DNA from: Nocardioides sp. LHD-245
GTDB lineage: Bacteria; Actinomycetota; Actinomycetes; Propionibacteriales; Nocardioidaceae
Assembly: GCF_030929495.1 (NCBI RefSeq)
Contig: NZ_JAVFWN010000012.1
Coordinates: forward strand, 183,912 to 247,911
DNA length: 64,000 nt
Direction of reading: 5' to 3'
Each line of letters begins with the position of its first letter. Within the stretch, counting starts at the first letter, position 1. Below are positions 37,595 through 46,369 of this stretch, piece after piece. A model generated the notes under the pieces. It had not been told where the DNA came from. It was given only the letters and a program-made list of their open reading frames with translations, and ran no database searches. Made by a program: the position numbers and the translations under genes.

Positions 37595-39118
37595 GTGCGC
37601 CGTAGAACACGTTCCATCGCCCTGCTGGCCGTGACCGCGCTGGTGGCCGGCGCCCTCGGTGCCGCGCCCCCGGCTGTGCCGGCGGGCGCGGCTGCGGCGG
37701 CGCCATCGGTGCGGGCCGCCCCGGGGCCCACCGGACCGGACCAGCCGCCCCCGCAGCTGCGGCGGCAGGGACGCTGGCTGGTCGACGAGCGGGGCCGGGT
37801 CGTGATCGTCCACGGCTTCAACCTGGTCTGGAAGCTCGATCCCTACGTCCCGCCGGACACCGCCGAGGGCTTCACCGTGGCCGACGCGCGGTGGCTGGAG
37901 CGCTACGGCTTCAACGGCGCCCGTCTCGGCACCCTGTGGGCCGGCATCACCCCGGACGCCCCCGGCGTCGGCGACCCGGCGTACCGCGCCGGCTGGCAGC
38001 GCGTCATGGACCTGCTGGCCGAGCGGGGGATCTGGATGCAGCTCGACATGCACCAGGACCAGTGGCACGAGACGTACGGCGGCGAGGGGGTGCCGGACTG
38101 GGCGCTGCGGCGGCCGCCGCTGCTCGGCCTGCTGCCGCCGGTCAACCTGCCCTTCCCGATGGGCTACTGGACGCCGGAGAACTCGGCCGTCTTCGACCAG
38201 TTCTGGGCCGGCCGGCACGGCGGCCTCGACGGCTGGGCACGGGCCTGGCAGGTCGCGGCCGAGTGGTGGAAGGACCAGCCGCACCTGATGGGCTACGACC
38301 TGATCAACGAGCCGTGGATGGGACTGGAGTGGCTGACCTGCTTCACCAACGGCTGCCCCGGCTCCTACCGACGCGAGCTGCAGCCAGCCTACGAGAAGGT
38401 CACCCGGGCGATCCGCGAGGTCGACCCGGCCAATGTCGTGTGGTGGGAGCCGCAGCAGCTGGCCGCCGGGCGCCCGGTGCCGACGTACCTGCAGCCGATG
38501 GCGGGGGAGGACCAGCTCGGCTACTCCTGGCACAACTACTGCCAGGACGTCTTCCTGGAGTCGCAGGGTCTGCCGTTCGGCAAGGTCGAGAACTGCTGGC
38601 GGTTCAGCCGGGAGCGGACGGCGACCGCGCTCGCCCAGGCCGACACGATGCGGGCCGCGCCGATGATGAGCGAGTGGGGTGCGACCGACAACCTGCGCGC
38701 GATCGAGATCGACGCCGCGGTCGCCGACGAGAACCTGATGGGCTGGAGCCACTGGGCCTACAAGCGGTGGCAGGACCCCACGACCGCCGACGACGCGCAG
38801 GGGATGTTCCGCGACGACACCGACTTCGGGTCGGTCAAGGAGGCCAAGCTGCGCCGCCTCGTCCGCACCTACGCCCAGGCCACGGCCGGCACGCCGCTGG
38901 CGATGGCCTTCGACGTCGGCACCGGCGACTTCTCCTACCGGTACCGCTCCAACGCCGTCGACGCCCCGACCGAGATCTTCGTCAGCCCGCTGCACTACCC
39001 CGGCGGGTACGACGTCACGGTGACCGGCGGGCGGTGGACGCCGGGCGCCGGCGGACGGATCGAGGTGCGGCCCGACGTACCCGGTCAGGAGGTGTCGGTC
39101 CGGATCTCAGGGCGCTGA
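37595..39118 (+). CDS. Secreted GH5-type glycoside hydrolase (endoglycoceramidase-like)
   Basis: 507 residues. Signal peptide (RRRTRSIALLAVTALVAGAL ... AGAAAAA) then a TIM barrel: VIVHGFNLVWKLDPY, YGFNGARLGTLWAGI, LDMHQDQWHETYGGEG, acid/base Glu in YDLINEPW and nucleophile Glu in APMMSEWGATDN, then LMGWSHWAYKRWQD. The VHGxN start, MHQD and INEP are typical of GH5 endoglycoceramidase-like enzymes, which act on glycolipids. A C-terminal beta domain ends the protein. Three overlapping GTG triplets (37591, 37593, 37595) occur; 37595 keeps the frame. Confidence 0.88.
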   Translation: MRRRTRSIALLAVTALVAGALGAAPPAVPAGAAAAAPSVRAAPGPTGPDQPPPQLRRQGRWLVDERGRVVIVHGFNLVWKLDPYVPPDTAEGFTVADARWLERYGFNGARLGTLWAGITPDAPGVGDPAYRAGWQRVMDLLAERGIWMQLDMHQDQWHETYGGEGVPDWALRRPPLLGLLPPVNLPFPMGYWTPENSAVFDQFWAGRHGGLDGWARAWQVAAEWWKDQPHLMGYDLINEPWMGLEWLTCFTNGCPGSYRRELQPAYEKVTRAIREVDPANVVWWEPQQLAAGRPVPTYLQPMAGEDQLGYSWHNYCQDVFLESQGLPFGKVENCWRFSRERTATALAQADTMRAAPMMSEWGATDNLRAIEIDAAVADENLMGWSHWAYKRWQDPTTADDAQGMFRDDTDFGSVKEAKLRRLVRTYAQATAGTPLAMAFDVGTGDFSYRYRSNAVDAPTEIFVSPLHYPGGYDVTVTGGRWTPGAGGRIEVRPDVPGQEVSVRISGR

Positions 39119-39154
39119 GATCGCCCGTTGGGGAACCTTTGGCAACGACCGGGC

Positions 39155-39182
39155 GTTGCACCAGCAACGAGACACCTAGACT
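39155..39182 (+). promoter_or_regulatory. Possible promoter of the Bax-inhibitor-1 gene
   Basis: GTTGCA (39155-39160) and TAGACT (39177-39182) with a 16-base spacer, about 60 bases before ATG 39243. The -10 box is good for this genome; the -35 is moderate. Confidence 0.4.
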
Positions 39183-39242
39183 GTAGGTGGAAGGGCGTCC
39201 ACCGTGGCCGCCCGGCAGACTCGCAAGCCTGCGGAGGAGACC

Positions 39243-40082
39243 ATGCAGAGCAACAACCCGGTGTTCCGGCGCTCCGAGGAGTTCAACCGGTCCGGAGCCG
39301 CTGCCTACCAGGGCTTCGGTGAGCCGCAGTACGGCGGCTACCAGCAGCCCGGCTACCCCGCCCCCGAGGCGCCGACCGGCGCCCGCCAGGGCCGGATGAC
39401 CATCGACTCGGTCGTCCAGTCGACCGCGATCACCCTCGCCGTGGTGTTCGTGACCGCGGCGGCGACCTGGTTCCTCACGCCCGCCATCGAGGGCGCCGAC
39501 GTCGCCGAGGACCTGGCGCCGCTCTACGCCGCGTCCGCCATCGGCGGCATCCTGGCCTTCGTCCTGTCCCTGGTGAACTCGTTCAAGCGCCAGATCAGCC
39601 CGGCGCTCGTGCTCGCCTTCGCCGCCGCCGAGGGTGTCGCCCTCGGTGCGATCAGCAAGACGTTCGACGCCTTCATCGGCGACACGATCGTGCTGCAGGC
39701 CGTCCTCGGCACCATGGCCGCGTTCGCCGGCACGCTGGCGGCGTACAAGTTCTTCGACATCAAGGTCGGCAACAAGTTCCGGACCATGGTCACCGCCGCC
39801 ATGTTCGGCATGGTCGGTCTCGGCTTCCTCGAGATCATCCTCAGCCTCTTCAGCGCCGACCTCGGCCTGTTCGGCTTCGGCCCGCTGGGCCTGCTGTTCG
39901 CCGTCGCCGGCCTCGTGCTCGGTGTGTTCATGCTGGTGATGGACTTCGACTTCGTCGAGCAGGGCGTCCGCAACGGCATCCCGGAGCGGGAGTCGTGGCG
40001 CGCGTCGTTCGCGATGACCGTCAGCCTGGTCTGGATCTACACCAACCTGCTGCGCATCCTCGCGATCCTGCAGCAGGACTGA
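39243..40082 (+). CDS. Bax inhibitor-1/YccA family membrane protein
   Basis: 279 residues from ATG 39243, preceded by GGAGGAGA. A Tyr/Gln/Gly/Pro-rich cytoplasmic tail of about 60 residues (EPQYGGYQQPGYPAPEAP) leads into seven hydrophobic helices of the BI-1/TMBIM fold, with FAAAEGVALGAISKTFDAF and VMDFDFVEQGV containing the conserved acidic residues. Family members are pH-sensitive calcium leak channels. It is monocistronic, followed by a strong intrinsic terminator. Confidence 0.9.
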   Translation: MQSNNPVFRRSEEFNRSGAAAYQGFGEPQYGGYQQPGYPAPEAPTGARQGRMTIDSVVQSTAITLAVVFVTAAATWFLTPAIEGADVAEDLAPLYAASAIGGILAFVLSLVNSFKRQISPALVLAFAAAEGVALGAISKTFDAFIGDTIVLQAVLGTMAAFAGTLAAYKFFDIKVGNKFRTMVTAAMFGMVGLGFLEIILSLFSADLGLFGFGPLGLLFAVAGLVLGVFMLVMDFDFVEQGVRNGIPERESWRASFAMTVSLVWIYTNLLRILAILQQD

Positions 40083-40099
40083 CCTTCCGGTCCCACGAC

Positions 40100-40140
40100 G
40101 GCCCCGGCCCACTTCGGTGGGTCGGGGCCGGCGTGTTTTT
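40100..40140 (+). terminator. Strong intrinsic terminator with UUCG tetraloop
   Basis: A 13-bp stem, GGCCCCGGCCCAC (40100-40112) with GTGGGTCGGGGCC (40117-40129), one G-T pair, closed by cUUCGg and followed by GGCGTGTTTTT. It ends the Bax-inhibitor-1 transcript. Confidence 0.93.
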
Positions 40141-40865
40141 CGGTTCAACTACCGAATTCGTCGCCCCCGAGCGGTCTGAGCGACAATTCCGGTCGTTGAA
40201 CCGCGCGCGCCGCGACCGACCTCACGCCACCTGCCGCCGCAGCCAGATCCGCCGGTCCTCGTCGCCGAGGGCGCGCCGTCGGTCTACGGTCGACGTGTCG
40301 AGCCACCACCAGGGCTGGTCGAGGGTCCACTCCGGGTTCGGGCGCCGCCGACCCGCTCGTCGGTACGCCGTCGCCAGCCTGCCGTCGAACGAGCGCATGT
40401 CGCGCAGGTCCGCCGACAGCATGGTCACCACCTCGAGCCCGAGGCCCCGGCACAGCTCCTCCACCTCGAGGTCGAGGCGGCGTACCCGCGTCCGATCGTG
40501 CCTGCTGCCAGTGCAGGGCCGCCCAACCCGTGGCTGCCGAGCCTTCCGGCGCTCCGGCGACCGCCTCGACGATGCGTTGGACCTCGCTGTCCGGCACCTC
40601 CGAGGGCACGAACAGCCCCGGCCCGCTCGTACGGCGCCAGCGGGGTCCTCGCGCCTGCCCCGCCGTCGGCCCGGTCCGGCCCGACGGATCGGCGCGTACC
40701 GGGACCACGATGTCGCTGCGGTCGATCTCCAGATCCATCCGCCCAGCATCGGCGAATCCGGGGACCCGCCGGGGGCTCCTCCACAGGCTGCTCCCGGAGG
40801 TGCGGTTCACCTACCGAATTCGTCGTGAACCGCCGCTGGGGACGACAAATTCGGTAGTTGAACCG
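40141..40865. repeat. 725-bp segment bounded by inverted repeats
   Basis: The left end starts CGGTTCAACTACCGAATT (arm 40141-40163) and the right end is its reverse complement (40843-40865), 22 of 23 positions matching. Each end also has a second, less exact arm facing it (40181-40203 and 40803-40825), so each end forms its own hairpin. The segment encloses a frameshifted minus-strand gene. It could be a non-autonomous mobile cassette or two members of a hairpin-repeat family serving as terminators. No transposase or clear target duplication is seen. Confidence 0.65.
40222..40738 (-). pseudogene. Frameshifted hypothetical gene (AbiEi/DUF559-type, uncertain)
   Basis: From ATG 40738 the product reads MDLEIDRSDIVVPVRADPSG ... 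VQRIVEAVAGAPEGSAATGW, AALHWQQA, and then the continuing protein-like sequence (RRLDLEVEELCRGLGLEVV, TMLSADLRDMRSFDGRLATA, PEWTLDQPWWWLDTSTVDRR) lies in another frame, with the switch at about 40475-40510. Both halves have protein-like composition, so one gene has been broken by a small indel. The layout recalls AbiEi or DUF559-like antitoxin/nuclease proteins of Nocardioides-type genomes, which I offer with low certainty. It lies between the two hairpin repeats. Confidence 0.6.
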
Positions 40866-40881
40866 GAGACCCGGACCAGCC

Positions 40882-41910
40882 TCAGGCGGGATCCGGAGCG
40901 GTCTCGTGCTCCTCGGGCGCCTCGCCGGGGACGTGCTTGCGGCCGCGGCGGTGCCGCAGCTCCACCCACAGCCCGCGGACACCGGCCCGGCGGCCGCCGA
41001 CCTCGGTGCCGCCCAGCTCGGTGCCGGGCTCGTTGACGGCCTGGACGGCCGCGCGGGTCACGGGCAGGACGCCCTCGCCGCGGTATGCCTCGAGGCCGGC
41101 CTCGTCGGGCGCGTGCTCGAGCGCGGCGAGCACCGACGGGACGAGGACCCCGGCCAGCGCCTTGTAGCCCTCGGCGGACGGGTGGAACTGGTCGGGGCCG
41201 AACAGCAGCGCGGGCGCCGCGGCGAACTCGGGTCCGAGGATGTCGCCGAGCGAGACGGTCCGTCCGCCCTCCTCGACCACCGCGATGGTCTGCGCCGCGG
41301 CGAGCCGGCGCGACCAGGCGCGCGCGACCTGGCGCAGCGGCGGGGCGATCGGCTGGATGGTGCCGAGGTCGGGGCAGGTGCCGACGACGACGGTCGCGCC
41401 CGCGCCGATCAGCCGGCGGACTCCGTCGGACAGCGAGCGCACCGAGTGGGAGGGCCGCACGGTGTGGGTGACGTCGTTGCCGCCGATCAGGATGACCGCC
41501 GCGTCGGGCTCGATCGGCAGGGCCCGGTCGACCTGGGCGGCGAGGTCCGAGGACTTCGCGCCGACGACGCAGAACTCGCGCAGGTAGACCCGCCGGTCGG
41601 CGTGCTCGGCGACGGCGGAGGCGATCAGCGCGCCGGGTGTGTCCTCCACGCGCTCCACGCCGTAGCCGGCCGCGCTGGAGTCGCCGAGCAGGGCGATCCG
41701 GATGGCCGGGCCGGGGCGGCCCCGGCCGTACCAGCCGGTCGCGTCGGGCGGGGGCTCGTCACGGGCGGGGCCGATCGTCTTGCGAGCGATCCGCGCCTCC
41801 GCGGAGAGCACGCCGTAGAGACCCGCGCCGAGCGCGGAGAGCCCGCCCCCGCCGTACAGCGCGGCGGCGGCGAGCTTGCGGGCTGCGGACGCCTTGCTCA
41901 CGCGAGCCAT
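40882..41910 (-). CDS. SGNH/GDSL hydrolase
   Basis: 342 residues. After an N-terminal helix (RKLAAAALYGGGGLSALGAG, likely membrane-associated) the SGNH blocks are present: block I IALLGDSSAAGYG (Ser), block III VILIGGNDVTH, and block V DQFHPSAEGY (Asp, His). Family members are esterases or lipases; actinobacterial ones of this type are often cell-surface. ATG 41910 is read divergently from the cystathionine beta-synthase gene 28 bases away. Confidence 0.9.
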   Translation of the reverse strand: MARVSKASAARKLAAAALYGGGGLSALGAGLYGVLSAEARIARKTIGPARDEPPPDATGWYGRGRPGPAIRIALLGDSSAAGYGVERVEDTPGALIASAVAEHADRRVYLREFCVVGAKSSDLAAQVDRALPIEPDAAVILIGGNDVTHTVRPSHSVRSLSDGVRRLIGAGATVVVGTCPDLGTIQPIAPPLRQVARAWSRRLAAAQTIAVVEEGGRTVSLGDILGPEFAAAPALLFGPDQFHPSAEGYKALAGVLVPSVLAALEHAPDEAGLEAYRGEGVLPVTRAAVQAVNEPGTELGGTEVGGRRAGVRGLWVELRHRRGRKHVPGEAPEEHETAPDPA

Positions 41911-41938
41911 GCTACGGAGACCCCGATACGGTGGGGCC

Positions 41939-43324
41939 ATGGAGTACGTGGAGTCCCTGCTGCAGCTGATCGGCAACACCCCGCTGGTCCGGCTCAACCG
42001 TTCCCTCGACCTTCCGGACGGCGGACCGCTGGTGCTGGCCAAGGTCGAGTACCTCAACCCCGGCGGTTCGGTGAAGGACCGGATCGCCACGCGCATGATC
42101 GAGGCCGCCGAGGCGTCCGGCGCCCTGCAGCCCGGCGGCACGATCGTCGAGCCGACGTCCGGCAACACCGGCGTCGGGCTGGCGATGGTGGCCCAGCAGA
42201 AGGGCTACAAGTGCGTCTTCGTGTGCCCCGACAAGGTCAGTGAGGACAAGCGCAACGTCCTCAAGGCGTACGGCGCCGAGGTGGTCGTCTGCCCGACGGC
42301 CGTCGCGCCCGCGCACCCCGACTCCTACTACAACGTCTCCGACCGGCTGGCGAGCCAGCCCGGGGCGTGGAAGCCCGACCAGTACTCCAACCCGCACAAC
42401 CCGCGCTCCCACTACGAGGAGACCGGCCCCGAGCTGTGGCGCCAGACGGAGGGGCGGATCACCCACTTCGTCGCGGGCGTCGGCACCGGCGGCACCATCT
42501 CCGGCATCGGTCGCTACCTCAAGGAGCAGGACGAGGCCGTCCAGGTCATCGGCGCCGACCCGGCCGGCTCGGTCTACTCCGGCGGCACCGGCCGCCCCTA
42601 CCTCGTCGAGGGCGTCGGCGAGGACTTCTGGCCCGAGACCTACGACCGCGGCGTGGCCGACCGGATCATCGAGGTCTCCGACGCCGACTCGTTCGCCTTC
42701 ACCCGCCGCCTGGCCCGCGAGGAGCAGATGCTCGTCGGCGGCTCGTCCGGCATGGCCGCGTACGCCGCGCGCCAGCTCGCCCAGGAGCTCGCCGCCGAAG
42801 GCAAGAACGACGCCGTGATCGTCGTCCTGCTGCCCGACTCGGGCCGCGGCTACCTCAGCAAGGTCTTCAACGACGACTGGCTCGCGCAGTACGGCTTCAG
42901 CACCGGCCAGCCGCGCCCGGCCCAGACCGTCGGCGAGGTGCTGCGCGGCAAGTCCCGCGGCCTGCCGGCGCTCGTGCACACCCACCCCAACGAGACCATC
43001 GCCGAGGCGGTCCAGATCCTCCAGGAGTACGGCGTCTCGCAGATGCCCGTCGTCCGCGCGGAGCCCCCGATCGTGGCCGCCGAGGTCGCGGGCTCGGTCT
43101 CGGAGCGGGCCCTGCTCGACGCGCTGTTCACCGGCAAGGCCAAGCTCACCGACTCGGTCGAGCAGCACATGTCGACGGCCCTGCCGACCATCGGCTCGAC
43201 CGAGGACGCCACCGCCGCCGTGCCGCTGCTGGAGTCGGCCGACGCGGTGCTGGTGCACGAGGACGGCAAGCCGGTGGGCGTGCTGACCCGGCACGACCTG
43301 CTCAACTTCCTCGCCCGTGGCTGA
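41939..43324 (+). CDS. cbs: Cystathionine beta-synthase
   Basis: 461 residues. PLP-dependent fold-type II enzyme: IGNTPLVRLN, NPGGSVKDRIA (Schiff-base Lys), the TSGNTGVGLA loop, VAGVGTGGTISGIGRYLKE (PLP phosphate loop) and EGVGEDFWPETYDRGVADR. A C-terminal pair of CBS domains (from about 335) may bind adenosyl ligands. It condenses serine with homocysteine in reverse transsulfuration. The ATG is 28 bases from the divergent SGNH gene; its end overlaps the next gene by 8 bases. Confidence 0.93.
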   Translation: MEYVESLLQLIGNTPLVRLNRSLDLPDGGPLVLAKVEYLNPGGSVKDRIATRMIEAAEASGALQPGGTIVEPTSGNTGVGLAMVAQQKGYKCVFVCPDKVSEDKRNVLKAYGAEVVVCPTAVAPAHPDSYYNVSDRLASQPGAWKPDQYSNPHNPRSHYEETGPELWRQTEGRITHFVAGVGTGGTISGIGRYLKEQDEAVQVIGADPAGSVYSGGTGRPYLVEGVGEDFWPETYDRGVADRIIEVSDADSFAFTRRLAREEQMLVGGSSGMAAYAARQLAQELAAEGKNDAVIVVLLPDSGRGYLSKVFNDDWLAQYGFSTGQPRPAQTVGEVLRGKSRGLPALVHTHPNETIAEAVQILQEYGVSQMPVVRAEPPIVAAEVAGSVSERALLDALFTGKAKLTDSVEQHMSTALPTIGSTEDATAAVPLLESADAVLVHEDGKPVGVLTRHDLLNFLARG

Positions 43325-43817
43325 GGCCGGGCCCGACCTCCCGGCCGGCGTCCGTCCCGCGACGCCGGAGGACGTCCCCGACGTCCTTCGGCTGATCCGG
43401 GAGCTCGCCGCCTACGAGCGCGAGCCCGACGCCGTCGTGACGACCGAGGACGACCTCCACCGCTGGGTCTTCGGCGAGGACCCGGTCGCCCGGGTCCTGG
43501 TCGCCGAGTCCGGCGCGGGCGCGGTGGTCGGGATGGCGCTGTGGTTCCGCACGTACTCCACGTGGACCGGCGTGCCGGGCATCTACCTCGAGGACCTGTA
43601 CGTCGAGCCGGGGTCGCGCGGCAGCGGACTGGGCAGGGCGCTGCTGACCGCGCTGGCCCGGATCGCGGTCGACCGCGGGTACCGCCGGGTCGAGTGGGCC
43701 GTGCTCGACTGGAACACCCCGTCGATCGAGTTCTACGAGGCGCTGGGCGCCCGTCCGATGGAGGAGTGGACGACCTACCGGTTGACCGGCCAGGCGCTCG
43801 CGGAGCTCGGGGCGTAG
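43317..43817 (+). CDS. GNAT acetyltransferase (diamine/SSAT-like)
   Basis: 166 residues. GVRPATPEDVPDVLRLIREL at the start, LEDLYVEPGSRGSGLGRALL (the acetyl-CoA pyrophosphate loop, R/Q-x-x-G-x-G/A) and WAVLDWNTPSIEFYEALGAR are the pattern of SSAT-like GNAT enzymes, which acetylate polyamines or thialysine. GTG start overlaps the end of cbs by 8 bases; the end overlaps the convergent GNAT gene by 43 bases. Confidence 0.88.
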   Translation: MAEAGPDLPAGVRPATPEDVPDVLRLIRELAAYEREPDAVVTTEDDLHRWVFGEDPVARVLVAESGAGAVVGMALWFRTYSTWTGVPGIYLEDLYVEPGSRGSGLGRALLTALARIAVDRGYRRVEWAVLDWNTPSIEFYEALGARPMEEWTTYRLTGQALAELGA

Positions 43818-44749
43818 TAGCGGCAGGTGTGGTGGGTCACGAACCCCAGCGCCTCCCAGAACGCCCGCCCGTCGGGGTTGTCGGTCTCGACGTGCAGCCA
43901 TGCGGTCATCGCCCCCTGCTCGGCCGCCCAGTCGAGCAGCGCGAGCACGACCGTGGTGGCCAGGCCGCGCCGGCGGTGGGCCGGGTCGACGGTGAGGCCG
44001 TGCAGGCCGACCCAGTCGCCGTCGACGCCCGCCCGCGCCTCGGCCAGCGGGTCGCACCCGGCGCCGGCCGACGCCACGGCACGGGCGCCGGTGACGGTGA
44101 GCTCGACATCGGCCGTCGCCCCGGTCCGCGCCCCGGCCTCCGTCAGCGAGCGCCGCAGGCGCGCCACCGACGCGAGCAGGAGCTCGGACTCGCCGTACGA
44201 CAGGCGCTGCCAGCCCGCGGCCGCGAAGGACTCCTCGAGGGCCGAGCCGGCCTCCACCTGGGCGAGTGGGTCGCGGCCGCGCCCGGCGTAGAACGCCTCG
44301 ACGGCGGCCAGCGCCTCGGGGAACGGCCGGCCGGGGTCGCCCATCGCCAGACAGGAGTTGGCGCGCTTGAGCAGCCGGCCCGTCGGCTCCCGCTCCGAGC
44401 GCAGCTCCCACGCGCCGAGCGGCTCGCGGTCCACCGTGGCCCACAGGCCGCCCGTGCGGGCCTCGGCGTCGCGGGCGCTCACCCGCAGCCGGGGTGCGGG
44501 ACGCGGCGGGACGGGCTTGCCGGAGACGATGTCGGCCAGCGCGATCCGGACCGGCTCACCCGACGCGGGCTGGACGACGCAGGTGCCCTCGGCCCAGGAC
44601 AGGCAGACGCCGAGCACGTCGGTGAGGGCGGGCCCGCCGGACGGCCCGGTCCTGCCCCGCAGGAGCCGGCGGACCACGACCCGCTGCCCGACGACATGGG
44701 GTCCCAGCAGATGTCGTCCCAGATCGGGGGGTCTTTGCGCGTCAGGCAC
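43775..44749 (-). CDS. GNAT acetyltransferase, two-domain
   Basis: 324 residues. The N-terminal part includes a small beta-rich region (VLGVCLSWAEGTCVVQPASG); the C-terminal GNAT domain shows VGLHGLTVDPAHRRRGLATT (acetyl-CoA loop) and WLHVETDNPDGRAFWEALGF. It resembles the FGG-like and N-acetylglutamate-synthase-like GNATs of actinobacteria. GTG 44749 follows a TAGTAT -10-like box (44762-44757) by seven bases, so probably leaderless. The stop lies inside the convergent GNAT gene. Confidence 0.8.
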   Translation of the reverse strand: MPDAQRPPDLGRHLLGPHVVGQRVVVRRLLRGRTGPSGGPALTDVLGVCLSWAEGTCVVQPASGEPVRIALADIVSGKPVPPRPAPRLRVSARDAEARTGGLWATVDREPLGAWELRSEREPTGRLLKRANSCLAMGDPGRPFPEALAAVEAFYAGRGRDPLAQVEAGSALEESFAAAGWQRLSYGESELLLASVARLRRSLTEAGARTGATADVELTVTGARAVASAGAGCDPLAEARAGVDGDWVGLHGLTVDPAHRRRGLATTVVLALLDWAAEQGAMTAWLHVETDNPDGRAFWEALGFVTHHTCRYYAPSSASAWPVNR

Positions 44750-44772
44750 GATGGGGATACTAGGCTGAGCCC

Positions 44773-44811
44773 CGACACGAAACCCCTTCATATCGGGGTG
44801 CCGTCGTGTCG
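44773..44811 (+). promoter_or_regulatory. Hairpin/dyad in the ferredoxin upstream region
   Basis: CGACACGA (44773-44780) pairs with TCGTGTCG (44804-44811), with an inner CCCC/GGGG pair. It lies 44-82 bases before the fdxA start. It may be an operator for a redox or iron regulator or a leader hairpin. Confidence 0.35.
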
Positions 44812-44854
44812 TCCCGCAGTCGTTGTAGTGGACGTCCTGGTCCAGGAGGAATCG

Positions 44855-45181
44855 ATGACCTACATCATCTCGCAGCCGTGCGTCGACCTGAAGGACCGCG
44901 CGTGCGTCGACGAGTGTCCGGTCGACTGCATCTACGAGGGCAAGCGGATGCTCTACATCCACCCCGACGAGTGCGTCGACTGCGGTGCCTGTGAGCCGGT
45001 CTGCCCGGTCGAGGCGATCTTCTACGAGGACGACGTCCCGGAGGAGTGGAAGGACTACTACGACGCCAACGTGAAGTTCTTCGACGACCTCGGCTCGCCC
45101 GGCGGCGCCGCCAAGATGGGCGAGATCGACAAGGACGCCGAGTTCGTCGCCGCGCTCGAGCCGCAGAACACGGATCACTGA
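44855..45181 (+). CDS. fdxA: Seven-iron ferredoxin
   Basis: 108 residues. CVDECPVDCIYEGKRMLYIH and CVDCGACEPVCPVEAIFYED give the two cluster-binding sets for one 3Fe-4S and one 4Fe-4S centre, as in actinobacterial FdxA/FdxC. The acidic C-terminal tail is usual. Ribosome site AGGAGGA at the ideal distance. fdxA followed by dapC is a known actinobacterial order. Confidence 0.95.
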   Translation: MTYIISQPCVDLKDRACVDECPVDCIYEGKRMLYIHPDECVDCGACEPVCPVEAIFYEDDVPEEWKDYYDANVKFFDDLGSPGGAAKMGEIDKDAEFVAALEPQNTDH

Positions 45182-45196
45182 GGCGATGAGGGCCCA

Positions 45197-46321
45197 CTGA
45201 GCACCCCGGTCTCCCAGCGTCTGCCGGACTTCCCCTGGGACAAGCTGCCCCAGTACGCCGAGCGGGCCCGTGCGCACGCCGGCGGGATCGTCGACCTCTC
45301 GATCGGCACCCCGGTCGACCCGACGCCCGAGGTCGCCCGCGCGGCGCTGACGCGGGCAGCGGACGCGCCGGGCTACCCCGTGACCATCGGCACCCCCGAG
45401 GTGCGGCAGGCCGTCGTCGACTGGCTGGCCGGCACCCACGGCGTGACCGGACTCGGCCTCGACCAGGTGCTGCCGCTGATCGGCTCCAAGGAGTTCATCG
45501 CCTCGCTGCCGACGTACCTCGGCCTCGGCCCCGGTGACCTGATCGGCTACCCGGCCCTCGCCTACCCGACCTACGAGGTCGGCGCGGCGCTGGTCGGCGC
45601 GCGCGCCGTCGCCACCGACGCGCTGACCACCTTCGGCCCCGAGACGCCGAAGCTGCTGTGGGTCAACTCTCCCTCGAACCCGTCGGGCCGGGTGCTCCCC
45701 AAGGAGCACCTCAAGAAGGTCGTCGACTGGTGCCGGGAGCGCGGCGTGCTGCTCGTCTCCGACGAGTGCTATCTCGACTGCGTGTGGGAGGGGGAGGCCT
45801 ACTCCGTCCTGCATCCCGACGTCTCGGGTGGCTCGGCCGAGGGCATCCTCGTCGTCCACTCGCTCTCGAAGCGCTCCAACCTCGCCGGCTACCGCTGCGC
45901 CTTCGTCGCCGGCGACCGCGCCGTCATCGCCGAGCTGCTCGCGGTCCGCAAGAACATGGGCCTGATGATGCCCGCGCCGCAGCAGCACGCGATGGCCGCC
46001 GTCCTCGGCGACGAGGCACACGTCCGGGAGCAGCACGAGCGCTACCGCGCCCGTCGTACGGCGCTGCGGACGGCGCTCGAGGCCGCGGGCTACACCGTCG
46101 AGCACTCCGAGGCGTCCCTCTACCTGTGGACCACCAAGGGCACCGCCGGCGAGGGCGGCCCGGACTGCTGGCAGCTGGTCGCCGATCTCGCCGAGCAGGG
46201 GATCCTGGTCGCGCCGGGCGCGTTCTACGGCGCCGCCGGCTCCCACCACGTCCGGATCGCGCTGACCGCGACCGACGAGCGGATCGCCGCCGCGGTGGAG
46301 CGGTTGTCCGCCGACCGCTGA
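45197..46321 (+). CDS. dapC: N-succinyldiaminopimelate aminotransferase, apparent CTG start
   Basis: 374 residues if started at CTG 45197. Fold-type I PLP enzyme: VDLSIGTPVDPTPEVARAAL, LLWVNSPSNPSGRVLPKEHL (substrate/PLP loop), LLVSDECYLDCVW, VVHSLSKRSNLAGYRCAF (Schiff-base Lys) and the terminal HHVRIALTATDERI Arg. The frame is open from the fdxA stop but has no ATG/GTG/TTG before 45380, and starting there would remove conserved N-terminal residues, LPDFPWDKLPQYAERARAHA and the substrate loop. CTG 45197 has GATGAGGG upstream. It makes L,L-diaminopimelate precursors together with dapD and dapE in this window. Confidence 0.88.
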   Translation: MSTPVSQRLPDFPWDKLPQYAERARAHAGGIVDLSIGTPVDPTPEVARAALTRAADAPGYPVTIGTPEVRQAVVDWLAGTHGVTGLGLDQVLPLIGSKEFIASLPTYLGLGPGDLIGYPALAYPTYEVGAALVGARAVATDALTTFGPETPKLLWVNSPSNPSGRVLPKEHLKKVVDWCRERGVLLVSDECYLDCVWEGEAYSVLHPDVSGGSAEGILVVHSLSKRSNLAGYRCAFVAGDRAVIAELLAVRKNMGLMMPAPQQHAMAAVLGDEAHVREQHERYRARRTALRTALEAAGYTVEHSEASLYLWTTKGTAGEGGPDCWQLVADLAEQGILVAPGAFYGAAGSHHVRIALTATDERIAAAVERLSADR

Positions 46322-46369
46322 TCCTCGTCGTCTCGGGCCGGGCGCGGCACTAGCCGCGGCGGTAGCCGG

